From: Nephromyces sp. MM_2019
Lineage: Eukaryota > Apicomplexa > Aconoidasida > Nephromycida
NCBI GenBank assembly: GCA_015657535.1
Contig: JADHZB010000784.1
Span: 1 to 58,193, forward strand
Direction: 5' to 3'
DNA length: 58,193 nucleotides
Part shown: positions 24,300-35,982 of the stretch, in pieces
How positions within the stretch are numbered: the first letter of the stretch is position 1
How the letters are laid out: each line of letters begins with the position of its first letter
Program-made: the position numbers and the translations under genes
The notes under the pieces: model-generated
What the model saw: only the letters and a program-made list of their open reading frames with translations
What the model was told of the DNA's origin: nothing
Database searches by the model: none

Positions 24300-26074
24300 C
24301 TCCAAAGTATCAATCGCAGAGCTAAACCGGGAAGGAATTGTTGCAGCAGGGTCCATCTTCTTACGGTAATTCGCTAACTGTGAGGCCTTTCCGAACTTTT
24401 TCAAAGCTGGTTCTCCACAGTTCAAACTAAACTTGGTCACTTGAGCTGAGAACAACGGGTTTGTTGTGATATTAAGGTTGATTTTTTCGTTATGACATAC
24501 TCGCTGTTTCGTTTGAAATGATAAGTAAATCCAGCGTGGTAGCGCGAAATATTTGCCTTTTCCCTGCGAAGCCCCTCGAGTGCCACTTTGATTGGCTCAA
24601 AATTTTGTTTACTAACAAATATTTAGAAGCGATTTTTGGTTTGGCTGGTGTAATCAAAATCCCTAACGGTGTTACTTTTTTTCAAAACTTCTCAATTGGA
24701 CTACTTGTTTATAATCTTTTCACCGAACATAATGGCATCACTCCTCCCCTTTCTAAAACTGTGGCCAGAAGCTGTTGATATCTAAACACCCTTTATTTCC
24801 TCATCCAACTATCTGTAGCTTCACAGACCAAGGGTTGACAAATTATCTTGCTTTGTGCTTATTGTAAAACTTTTCTTTATGTAAGGATGCAGAAACCGCA
24901 ACGTAATGCTTCAAAGCAAGCGTGATTGATGGCCGAGCCAAAGTGCTACTCTTAATTTGGGTATCTTTTTTCCACCTTTGATATACCCTGCTGCTTCTGA
25001 GAAATTGCTTTTACAGAAAACTGCCCAAAGTAATTCTAGAGATACAAGTTTTTTATTTACTGGGGCAACACTATGAAAGTGTTAACAATAGAATGGGGGC
25101 AACGCCGCTTACCACATACAAAAGACACCGCATCAACAATTCTGCTCTGTGCTTCGGCCACTGCGCAAAGATCATTTTCTAGTTGCTGATCAAGCTTCGC
25201 GTTAAATTCTTCCTGCTTGTAATTAATCTAAAAAAGCAACAACAAGCATTAAAATAAATGGTTGAGCTTCAGTTGTTATACTTGCAGAATAACAAGAATA
25301 AATAGTTGATTTTAAAAGGCATTATCCTAGTCAAACAAACGCTAGGCAAATAAAGAAATATTTGGAGGCCGAGATTCTGAGTGCAATTGAAATTTAAAAA
25401 GGGCTTTTCTGCGGTTTTTACGCACTATTAATTTAATGTAATCCGAATCCTGGACAGTATTGGTCGCCACTTGATATCTAGCCTTATAGCGCTTTATATT
25501 AATGCAATATGGCTTGTTTTATTGCCAGCCATTATGGTTGACTTTGCCTGCTTGGTAGCACTTATAATATCCCTCAAAACCAGCAAAAATATATACCAAA
25601 CCATGCTAGCATGCAACAGGTGTATTTTTTTTTAATTAAGGGGTATATATCTCTATATTTTTAACACTGAATACCGCGCCAGATTATACGCAAAAAGCTA
25701 CTCAAATTTCCAATTACGCTCCTGCCATTCGATCAAAGTTTTCAACTATCTTGTAAGTACTACAAAGGACAATCAAAAGAACGAAATGAAGAAATTAATG
25801 AGTAATCAATAATTTCTTACGCCATGCTTGCTTTGGAATCTTTTATTCCTAAATAATCTCAACTCTAATCCAGGCCACCCTAAGCTCACCCCTGACGTCA
25901 TTTTCTCAAATTTTTTACTGGCTTCCATGCGCATCTTTTTGGCTTCCGCTGCTGCTTCAATCTTAACCTTCTTTAAGATGAGACTCTTCTTGAGAAAAGC
26001 ATCCCTCAATTTTCTGCTAGCAAATTCTCCACCCAACGTCAAGAGAGATAAATCTCTCATGTCTGCCTCATTGA
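24300..26074 (-). CDS. Unrecognised coiled-coil protein, three phase-matched exons (partial)
   Basis: Exons 26074-25890, 25227-25113 and 24445-24300 join in compatible phase (phase 0, then G|CT) at good sites (GGG|GTGAGC, TTTTTTAG, GTG|GTAAGC, TTCTCAG). The first two exons encode long helices rich in Lys, Glu and Ala (LKKVKIEAAAEAKKMRMEAS; YKQEEFNAKLDQQLENDL) and are likely coiled coil. The third contains KFSLNCGEPALKKFGKASQ. The 5' part is missing: the first exon enters in phase 1 and no Met exon was found. The 3' end is uncertain. I used the donor GAG|GTACAT, but the frame could continue to a stop at 24207, or splice to a frame ending at 24023. A mitochondrial or cytoskeletal role is only a guess. 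Confidence 0.55.
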
Positions 26075-26099
26075 CTGTAAGCAAGTATTGCAATATGTA

Positions 26100-27150
26100 T
26101 GAAAAGCTTTTTTAATACTTTCACACACTACATCATACCTTTATTCACAATCTGCGCTATGCATGCTTTCAGACAAAAAAAAACCCTGGGCATACTCTAG
26201 ACCCAATAGCAAATTCAAACGACACAAATTACGTATGATTGGGGCCTTCACGTTAGACTAGATGCGTTTTTAATGCTGGCAAGTAATGAAAACGAAAATG
26301 CATGAAGTCAGCGTATATCTTTTCATAGACTATGTGCTACCAGTCAAAAAATACGCGACAGCGTAGAATGTTTTTTAAAAATTCACAAAGGAACAGTTAC
26401 AGCACATCACTTAAAATATCAATAGAAATGTGTGCGTCGAATATTTGTTTCTAGCGTCGCATATATGCACCAAGAACCTTAATAGCCTTGAATTTGTTTT
26501 CCCGCACTCAAAAAACTAGCTATTTCTCAGCATATAAAAAATTTCTTAGTATATGGTCTTTTTTATAGTAGTGGGATGATCCTGCCATAGCCAATGAGTT
26601 TTTGCAGCTTACGGCCTCCTAAACCGTAGTATCTTATGCATTATTTTCCTACCTATCACAAGACTACGCCTAGCTACTTATTTAACGGGATAATGGCTCG
26701 TGTACCTCCTTTCCTTAAATTTATAACTGCAATTTACTTCCTTCTTGCCGTGATTTATGCAAGCAGCATGTATCTAATATAATAGGCTGAGAAAAATAAG
26801 GGCATACCCAGGTAATGTATATTGCTACCGATCAGCTTTCTAAATCAACAAGTGTGTGGCGGCGCTACCGCAAAGCACCAAACCCCACCATTCAGTATTG
26901 CTAAAATTAATCATTTCAAATCAATCCTAAGCTAGGGCATTGGTGTACATACTCTATTTCTAATGCTGTTCTCATCATTTATTCGCTTAAAATTATGGAA
27001 ACCAACCGCAAAAATCGTTAAATTTACTCAACTATTATTAAAAAAGCAACTAAAGGGCATTAGAGCATTCATTTCTCCTTTTTCTAAATCCACTAATTAC
27101 CATAAGGCTTCTATAATGCTAGTTTCAATGTTGAAGGATACCTAAATGAT
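26100..27150. other. No gene recognised
   Basis: The stretch should contain the missing 5' exons of the coiled-coil gene (minus strand), but I could not find one with a matching phase-1 donor. A Lys-rich 60-codon ORF on the plus strand at 26963 has no features. Confidence 0.35.
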
Positions 27151-27159
27151 AGCTTACAG

Positions 27160-27322
27160 TATGAAACTTCCAATTCGTATGTTGTGTGGAGGAGTTATGA
27201 GTTTTCCTTCTAAAAATTTCAAGATAAAAATAATGGGATCTCCGCATGAATCACCCGAAGTACACCAATTCAAGTGGAAACAACCGGTGAAATTACAATG
27301 TGGTGGTCATGTAGAGAGCTAA
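27160..27322 (+). CDS. Possible last exon of a uS10-like (mitochondrial?) ribosomal protein
   Basis: After an acceptor-like GCTTACAG, 53 codons starting ATG run to TAA. The segment FPSKNFKIKIMGSPHE, followed by a Phe and then basic residues, resembles the C-terminal core of uS10, where LPTK.....LRSPHV is followed by 7-8 residues, a Phe, and a short basic tail. The distance from SPH to the stop (24 residues) is about right. No N-terminal uS10 exon was found upstream on the plus strand, and the FEIRTHKR motif is not conserved. This is a weak match and could be chance. Confidence 0.25.
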
Positions 27323-27329
27323 TATTAAC

Positions 27330-28860
27330 GTAGCGAAAAAATTTTAGGTACGTGAAGCAACCCTACTTTACATCCATCGATAAAGTAGTAAATGTACTAC
27401 ATAAGAGCACAAATCAAATACCTAGGAATGTAAAAATGGTTATATCAAAAGTATCCCTACAGGTTTGGGAATACTACCGGTGAAAGTGTAGTTATAAAAT
27501 TGATTCAAAACTGATAACTACATGATTCTTTATAATCTAGGCAATTTGAATAACGTACAAAATACTTACTGTGCAAAAAGATAGTATTACTTTTCCATTT
27601 AATACAACCTTACAGCTATAAGTTTGACGTTAATTGAAGCAAGGAGTAGCTATTGTTGAAGAGCATAAAAGAGTAGTTAGCTACGGTAAAATAGTGAAAT
27701 TGTTACAAGGCAGCTTTCATATGATCAAAGAAATGTGAATGACGCGAATACGAAGCTCATGAAAGAGTAATGAGTCGACATCAATTTTTGAGTAGCGACC
27801 TGCCGTAGGGAACTCCATTTCGTGATGGTCATTTTTGTTTTGCTTTCTATCTAAGAAACTGAGGGTTTCAAGGAATTCAGCAAAGAAACCTAATGCGGGC
27901 TGTTTCAGTAAAGCATGAAATGGGGGTTGAATCGACCCTTTCTAGTCGTTAAAAAAAATAAGGAGGGTACAACGTTTATTAAAATATTTATATTTCTATA
28001 TAGCTTATCATCTAATTTATCAAGGGTAAAACTAGCTGCTGTATTCCATTATCCATTGAGTGGCTTAAGCTATTTCTAATTAAGCTTCCGAAACAGTATT
28101 ATAATGAAAGAAATGAATGTGGTTTTGATGGCTCATTAGGCGCAGCAAATAAAACTGAATGCGATTTGCGAAAGGTTTTCCTGAGCCCACTCACCCTAAA
28201 CTGGACGGAATTAGCGTGCTCAGGTAATCTCAAGAGCAATTAAACCACACCAAAAAATTGTTCTAGATGTATGGAAATCAAGGGCTTATATTGCTTGGGT
28301 AGAGACTTCAAAGTGAGAAGTGTAAAAAAATAGAAGTAATCGTTAACTGACTTTATTACGATAGAGGTATATCAAAATCTACCAGAAAAGTAAGGCGAAA
28401 ATTATTTGTTGAATAGCAGTAAAATGGACTCTACAAGACGTTTAAACTCATATACATTTGATGTTTGTCTGCACTAAAGATTTTGCACGGTCACAAAGCA
28501 GTACTCAACAAGCCAAAGTTCTAGATTTTGAATTAAACAGCTCGAGAATCCAGGGAAATAGTTTTATCTGCTAGGGTGAAACTACAGAAAAATGCTTTAA
28601 AGTGCTGGGACCCATCAGTACGTGAATCTTGCAACTGGTATGGCATGGCCACAGCTCGTAGCTCAAAATTCATAAACGAATGAATGCTCTTGAACTATTT
28701 AATATCCCTATATTTGTACTTTCCCGCAGTCTTTTTGTGATTTTCAAACCAAAGAACAAATTTCAACAGTAACAGATTATTGATATCTGTGTAGCAGTCA
28801 ATTTGTAGCTTTTTGCTGAGATGCAATGGACGGATTTGTACGAATCCTGCATTACTCATA
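27330..28860. other. No gene recognised
   Basis: AT-rich stretch with short ORFs only. Its right end presumably carries the 3' UTR of the 466-residue orphan gene. Confidence 0.45.
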
Positions 28861-28866
28861 GGCACA

Positions 28867-30267
28867 TTATATCCTTGCCTGCAAGCCACTAAACTCCCCC
28901 TTTAGATCTGCAAATTGAGGAGTAGTCTTTGCACTATCTTCGAATATCGTTTTTGATGACTTCTGTTCAGCCTGGTAAGATTTGGAGTTCATATTTGTTT
29001 CTACATACGCAGGAACACTGGTTGCTGGAGTTATCGTCATCACGGGAGAAAATAGAGGAAAAGCAGGCATCCTGTACAGTATTTTATCCGAATTGAAACA
29101 GTTTTGCGTACTATAGGATAAATTATAAAGAGGAACATTGTTTATAGGGGCAACTGTCTTCGTCAGATTTTGCTCATTTTGTACAAGACACTGCCGACTT
29201 CGGGCAACCCTCTTAGAGAGTCCTTTTGGATGTATGAAGTTCACTCCTGTAAAACCATAGAGCTGTCGAGTTGGAAAAGTTTCCCATGGTGCAACTTCAT
29301 CTAATTCACAAAATGCCCCAAATTCCGTATTTCTTTGAGCGTTGTCATGAATGGAGAATCTGGTGCAATACCGGTTGCGTACGGAACTAGGCCCGTTTCC
29401 TAGGTTCAAATGAGTATCCGCACCCTCCGCTAAGGAATCGCTGGCTTTCTTTTTACTATCAAGAGTCATGAAAGCATTTTTACTGGGGATTAGAGTATTG
29501 TGATGAATTTCATTTTTATTGGCATCAGGGAGCTCCTCTTTAATATCTTCCTTGCCTGCGTCGGAAAGCCTACTACTGGGCCTTTGGACGATGGAAAACT
29601 TGCTAGAGTTTACTTCTCGAATGGGCAGAGTAAATACTTGCGACGTTAGAGGTTGTGCGTTGGCGCTATGGAGCCTTTCCGCGGGTCGGCATGTAATAGG
29701 GTTAATTAAAGTCGCCAGCGAAGGGTCTGTAACATAATTGTATGATTTTTCTCTCGATGGTGGATTCCATTCTCTCAATACAAAGCGTGTGCTTGAGTCC
29801 TCCTCGCTGGCTATAACAGCCGGTAGCACCGGAACATCATAGGATGATGCTATGGACCTAGGTGAAGCTGTGCATGAAAATGATGTACACGAAGTCTGCG
29901 ATTGTTCCCATAGCCGCGGGTAGTAAGAAAATCTAGTTAGTTGTACAGCCTTTGCTTTCTGCGTAGATGATGGCGTCTTGGGAGCCTTTTGATACAACTG
30001 CGGGTTTACTATTTCCCGGAGTAAACCATGGAATTCGGTTGCAAATTTTCTATGCGGTGGTATCGGTATGGTTAAAGCGTGGTAGCATGCAGGGCGTGCA
30101 CCAGGTTTAATGCATACTAAGTCGTGCTCTGCCGGTTTGTCGATATTCCAAGCATTAGCGACATATCGAGTTGAGCATTTGTCGTCAACTTCCGTAGCAA
30201 AATATTCCCTCGAAAAGGCAGCCTGAAGGCTGGGCAGTTGTTTTGGTTGCTTCTCTCCACCAGACAT
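28867..30267 (-). CDS. Hypothetical protein, 466 residues, single exon
   Basis: This is the second longest open frame in the window, from ATG to TAA without any need for splicing. The protein is soluble-looking: no signal peptide or membrane span, Ser/Thr/Pro-rich middle, no strong coiled coil. Three short related patches recur: STRYVANAWN (about residues 32-41), STRFVLREWN and CTRFSIHDN. A pair built on LTIPIPPHRKFATEF and FTLPIREVNSSKFS also looks related. They suggest a diverged internal repeat. I recognise no catalytic motif or family. ORF length in AT-rich DNA argues strongly that it is real; the function is unknown. No splice-compatible downstream exon is evident past the TAA. Confidence 0.75.
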   Translation of the reverse strand: MSGGEKQPKQLPSLQAAFSREYFATEVDDKCSTRYVANAWNIDKPAEHDLVCIKPGARPACYHALTIPIPPHRKFATEFHGLLREIVNPQLYQKAPKTPSSTQKAKAVQLTRFSYYPRLWEQSQTSCTSFSCTASPRSIASSYDVPVLPAVIASEEDSSTRFVLREWNPPSREKSYNYVTDPSLATLINPITCRPAERLHSANAQPLTSQVFTLPIREVNSSKFSIVQRPSSRLSDAGKEDIKEELPDANKNEIHHNTLIPSKNAFMTLDSKKKASDSLAEGADTHLNLGNGPSSVRNRYCTRFSIHDNAQRNTEFGAFCELDEVAPWETFPTRQLYGFTGVNFIHPKGLSKRVARSRQCLVQNEQNLTKTVAPINNVPLYNLSYSTQNCFNSDKILYRMPAFPLFSPVMTITPATSVPAYVETNMNSKSYQAEQKSSKTIFEDSAKTTPQFADLKGEFSGLQARI

Positions 30268-33200
30268 GACACTATCGCTTCTTCTCTCAAGTGATGGATC
30301 CTAGCGATGTGCTATAATTTTATTTCAACCTTTCAGTGTTTAAATTGTTGTACAACCTGGAGTAAGCACACAAAGGAATAGCTGTGTGCCGATTTTGCGC
30401 TTAAGTCCTTTGTGAAGTGCATAGCAGCTTCTGCACTCCTGTGTCTTTCCTGTTCTTTTTTGCTATCATCTACGAAAAACGAATCTTTGTCTTTACTGTT
30501 TTTCTAACTATTTTTTTCACTTTGAAAAGCTATTTGTTAAGCAGCAAACTTATGTTTCAGCATAAATTAATAAATAAACAATAGTAAAGCGCTGAACACT
30601 GTTCTTTTAAATGACTGATATCGAACCCTGCTTACCAACTCAACAAGAGAAGCAGAGGAACGATGCGCTTCTCCCGTAGCCTTCGAGACAAGAAAAGTTA
30701 TTTCTTTGCTGCTAGTGATAAAAATATATCTTTTCCCACATAAAGGAGACCTGGCTCCTTTTTTTCCCCTTTGTACTTCTGTTCAAAGGTAATCCAACTC
30801 TTTATTTGCATACTGTCACAAGCTGTAAAATTGTGACTATTGCTCTGTGGGCGATTACCCAACGAATGAAATCAGCGAGAGTTTTAATATCCACCTTCCA
30901 ATGGGAAAACTTCTTTTTTTACTGCTGAAAAAAAGAGGCAAATGCGCAACGTAGGAGTTTATATAAGCCAATTTTAATTTCTAGATCCATGGGCATAAAA
31001 TGTCCATCAATAGTGCTGTCTTAAGTTATGAAACTGCGATTTGATGGCGCTAAATTATGTCTTCATACTTTCAAGAATCGAAGGAAGGCGCGGTGAAATG
31101 TTCAGTATGATCTAATTCAGGGGCTCTTTATCTACCTGTATTTGACTCAGACCTTCATAAGTCTTAACCGCATAATTCCTGAAGAGGTTTTCAGAGTGAC
31201 GATACCGCTTATAGAAAAGTATTAATTGCTTTCTAGCGGGTTACTCAGCATGAAAAAAAAATCGTGTGTTCTCCTGGTCTCAGCGTGAAATCAGGTTTAA
31301 CTAGCGTACATGGTCACCCTCTAGAGATATTGGAACTGCTTCAACCAACATCTAAATACGAATGTAAGACTGTATGGGTTCTTGAAATAAGATATCAAAT
31401 TTGATCCCCAGGTCATGCACGGAATCATAGATTATACCAGCTTGGCGTATGCGCGTACTGATGAAGGAAGCTAACATTTTTCAATCTTAGAGTATGCGCA
31501 TTTTATATTTTCAAGTTTGTCGCAGCTTAAGCCTATTTATGGATTCATTTTGTGAAGCAGGAAAATTATAGTTACCTACAATATATCTTTAGTGCAAGCA
31601 CTAACTAATCTGAATCAAGCTTAAACTTTGCTATTTCGGATGCTCTCAAAATCCAGCTTGGGTGTGAAAAGAGCTAATTCACCGATAATGCTCCTTGAAA
31701 CTGTTTCACTATGGTAACATCTACTCTAAACATACTAAACTAAGTGCTTTACCTCGTCTTAAACATTTAGTATCTCTGAAACATTTACGAGCTACAGCGG
31801 AAACTAATTACTTTCTAGTGGTTTGCTGAGCTTTTACATGATAAATACATTTAAAAGCTTAGTCCTTGCTGTAGAAATTGCTATAAAAAAACACCTAAAA
31901 GTAATTTAAAAAGCTTGAATCTACTTACACTAGTTTACTGTGACGTTTATCCTGGTAATTTAGATGCCGTACGCTCATTCCGTACTCACATTAATAAGAA
32001 ATTGCTCTAAGCCGCATTTACCTGAACTTCTATTGAAAGCAGCTGGATACCTACATAAGGAAGCATTGCTAAGCTTAATTATGCATAAAAAGTGGCCGTT
32101 AAAGGCTTAGAGTCAGCCTACGTACTTTTATCAATTCTAAACAAGGAGTGCCACCGAAATTCCGATGCTTAGCCTGAGTCCCTAAAACAGAGATTAAGAT
32201 ATCTATCCTTACAAAGTTGTCGAGACACCTTAAGTATTTATTCTGCTACTTTTTTGCACTACCTCTGTGAAGTAGCGGAGAAACTTTCCGAAGAGGTAAG
32301 CCATAAGATATTTGTAATGAATAAATGAGTATTTATTCCTTCACAGATGCTAGCTAACCAAGAAACCATCTAACTTGAAGCTATTACAGAAAATGCTTTA
32401 ATACTGTGACGACGATTAAACTAGTAAAGACCATACCTTGCATGTTTACTCAAGTATGCCCAAAGATTTATCGCAGCAATAAAAAAATCACCAGTGTACT
32501 CTGTACCCCTAAAAAAATTGCTTCTGGCAAACCAGAGCTCTGCGTTTCGACATCATAAGCCCGATAAATCTTTTACGTAGCTCCATCTAAATCAGGCTAC
32601 CCGGAAAAAAATTTAGAATAGTAATTACCCATTGCCGAGTAAAAATCCACAAAGAAGAGGAAATTCAAAAACTGTCAGGGATAAAAATGCTAACAATAAC
32701 CGAGCCATACGAAAGCTCAGCAACTATGAGCAGTGGTAGCTTATATTTGTTTTGCCTTTGAATGTTATTACAGCACCAGTGAGGCGATACCTTCCCCAGG
32801 CTGGTTGCCGCGGTGAAAAATTACTAGCTTCGTTGCAGCACTTGTATGATCCGGTATCCCTTAGAGTTGTCAACGAATATTGCACTGGCTAAATAGCGCT
32901 TATGCGGGACACAACGTAACAAACATTAAAAAGATCTTACTTAAAAAGTGCAACTGCCTCGGAGCCCTTAAATTTCACCGTATGGATACCACATGAGAAT
33001 GTGATGAGTCTGCGGTGAAGAAAAGCAAAATAAGCCCGTTTCGGAGAGCGCTACGAGAGGCAACTAGATTGGCACCCAGCGCTTCAAGTCTGTACCACAA
33101 AGCGCAGATGACTTAATACACATGGATACCTACGGGCGCGGGCTGTTTATTTCATGATAATACCATGGGGATCACGACGTGTTTTAAAGGTGTTAAGAGT

Positions 33201-35982
33201 ACAAAATCAGCGGCTGCTCCATGCTTCCCTTTAACCTAGGCGTTCCACTCACAACTTATAATGTCACCATGTAGGAATTGCCCAAAGGTATACCCGTCTT
33301 CCCCGCTACTATACATTCAAATACCTTTTGGCGGCAAGAAAATCTGATTGTGTTTGGTTGTTCAACCATCTTACGGCAGCAATTTATTTTCTGATTCAAA
33401 TGCCCTATCTGCTCTCGATTTGTCTACACATGCGTACGATCCGCTACAAGTGCTCCTCGGACTTCATAGCTATCCCCCCATTGTTATATTACATTTTCGC
33501 TCACTCGAAGCCCCAGGTTCTCCTGTTCAACGGCATGAGCATAATCTGGGGCAACCAAGATCCAATTCATTTTTTAGAGGGATTCTCTTCTAATTTTCAA
33601 GCGGACCTTTAGGGACACTACGTTGTGCCTCAAGCCAAGGCGTGACTTCTTAGTAATCAGCCACTGTAAAAAGCTTAGATGCCCCTTACGTGGTTTCTCC
33701 AAGTCATGATTAACCTTTTTCACGAGTCATCTAATTTGAGAACTTAAGTTACTAACGCAATTCTGCTTCAAAGGAATTACAAGAAAACTATGAAAAGCAA
33801 CATTTGGTGACCAATCATTGCTCTTATAATGTAAGCCTCGAAACTATTGCGGATGAAACTATCGTGCATACTCATCAGCGTAATACATCTCCTTTTCTGT
33901 CATGAATAGTATGTGGTTCCCAGTGTCTGCCTTTAAAAATCCGCTTAGGTCGTAGCGAAGAACGCAAGTGCAATACCTGTAAGCTAGGAACCAGGAGAAA
34001 AAGATTTAGGTTGCTCAGGGGCACTAAAGGCATTTATCATCCTGACACTAAACAGGACGTGTTCATGCTAGCTCCAAACGCAGGTTTAAAGTTACACGAT
34101 ATATTACGCCAGGAGTGTAGCACTAATGAAGTAAACAAAGACACATTAAACAATTTGCTAGCCATCCTAAAGTTCTTGTATATGCAAGATAGAAGTAGAC
34201 ACTTGCTAAACTATAAAACGCAGCCTCAACAAATATCTTTTCCAGACCAACATTGTATAGTCAATGGCTAGAAGTGCATACTTTTAGATCAGCAATTACA
34301 TAGGCGAAATCAAAACTTTGCGCTTGTTAAGGAAACTCTGGCAGTTTAGTATGCGTAAGCTCTGTACACGCAGCGAATATTACAAAAGATAAACTAAACC
34401 AGAAAGCCCCTGTATGAGCATATTTTTAGAGGAATCTCTAAAATAATAATTTTTTGAAAGTAGTTCACAAGCTGCCGATTCCTACACCAAATCTAACGGC
34501 TAGCTATAGATAGCTTTTTGCACTTGTGTGTCAAAGCTGAACTGAGCGTGCAATAGGCCTCTTATGCTGCCAATTTCTATATTTAACGCGCGTTTGGTGT
34601 CATCAAAAGGGTAATTCCAACGCGAAACAATCCCCAAGACCAGATTATATCATTTGCAAAAGAATATCCCCATTATTTCAACGGTAATTACGATAATGCA
34701 GAACTTAAGCTCACAAAATATGAGCATTTGAATCATTTCTAGACACAAGCATTAGTACTCGTTGGCTTATTAACAAGAGAAATAACATGTTTAGACGAAT
34801 TATGCAATTAGGGTGCAGAGTTAATCCGAAAGAAGCCATTTAAATAACCGGTCTAAGCAAGAAAGATGCACTTTTTATTAGAAAAAGCTTTTTTATGCCT
34901 ATACATGTATTCCGACAGGGCCACACACCAACAATGCAATTTGCAGTCATCATTTAAGTGCTTGACCACGAAATTTAAAAAAATATATGTAAATAGATAC
35001 TATAGAAAATTTGAAAACGAATTGTTTAGTTTGCAAGCGCAAACAAATAGTTGGTACGCAAGTAGTCATGCATAGGCGTATTTGCAGCGCTATTCACTAA
35101 AAAAAGAGCTGATTGTACACAAGATAAGTTAAAATGATAGCATCTTATCAAGCTTCAGTTCTAGTAAAATACAAGGAGGTGGATATTTCATAACACTCAC
35201 CAAAGTCGTGGCAAATGATGCTATATACAGATGAGGAAAAAACACAAAAGGATGAGGGGGAAAGATTAGCAGAAAAAACAAATTTGATACGGGCAAATAT
35301 AAAGAAATCGTAATAAAATTACTTCAAGCAGAAAAAAAGCAGGGTAAGATGTCAAAGTGCGAAGCTACCGAATAAGCGCAAGGTGATGAAACACCGTGCG
35401 AGGTGGTACCCATTGATAGAACGAATCAATTTAATTAGTAAAAACACCTGGAACTAATGAAAAAAATCAATCTTCAACTTATGCTAAATTCAAAAAACCG
35501 ATGAAAAAAACTGCAAAAAAAATTAACTTTGTAATTTTTAGCAAGCAACAATTTTCCCTGAAATCGGGGAGCAACAATAATATCCTGCTGCAAAAGTAAA
35601 ATTTATAGAATAAGTAAGAAAGCTAGCGGAAGCAAGACACCATATTTTTGTATAAAAAAACAAGAAAAAAGTTTAAGCTCTACATTTACGCATACCTGAG
35701 CAGAATTCAGGTGGAACAACACGTGAGCAACCACTAAAGCACGCACCAAGAGCACGTAAAATTCCCATAAAAAATCAAAGAATTATACAGAAAATCTGAA
35801 AAGATCTTCACTTGAAGCTCAAATTACCTTCTATGAACTGCAGAAAATGGCGAAAATGCTTTGTATTCTACATTTTGCAATGTAATTTCGAAGCTTAGTC
35901 ATCACGATACTACATTAAACTACGCAGATAATACGGCTCAAAAGAAATACTCCAAAGTAACTCAGTCCAAGGAATCCCAAAG
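30268..35982. other. 5.7-kb stretch without recognisable genes
   Basis: Only short ORFs are present. Plus-strand 33328-33612 and 34011-34271 are the longest, and neither shows a family motif; the first also has an overlapping open frame. The left end should hold the promoter of the orphan gene; the right end should hold the 3' UTR of the TBC gene. Confidence 0.45.

Noticed and set aside
29519..29737. Plus-strand 72-codon ORF
   Set aside because: It is antisense to the 466-residue orphan, whose frame is six times longer.
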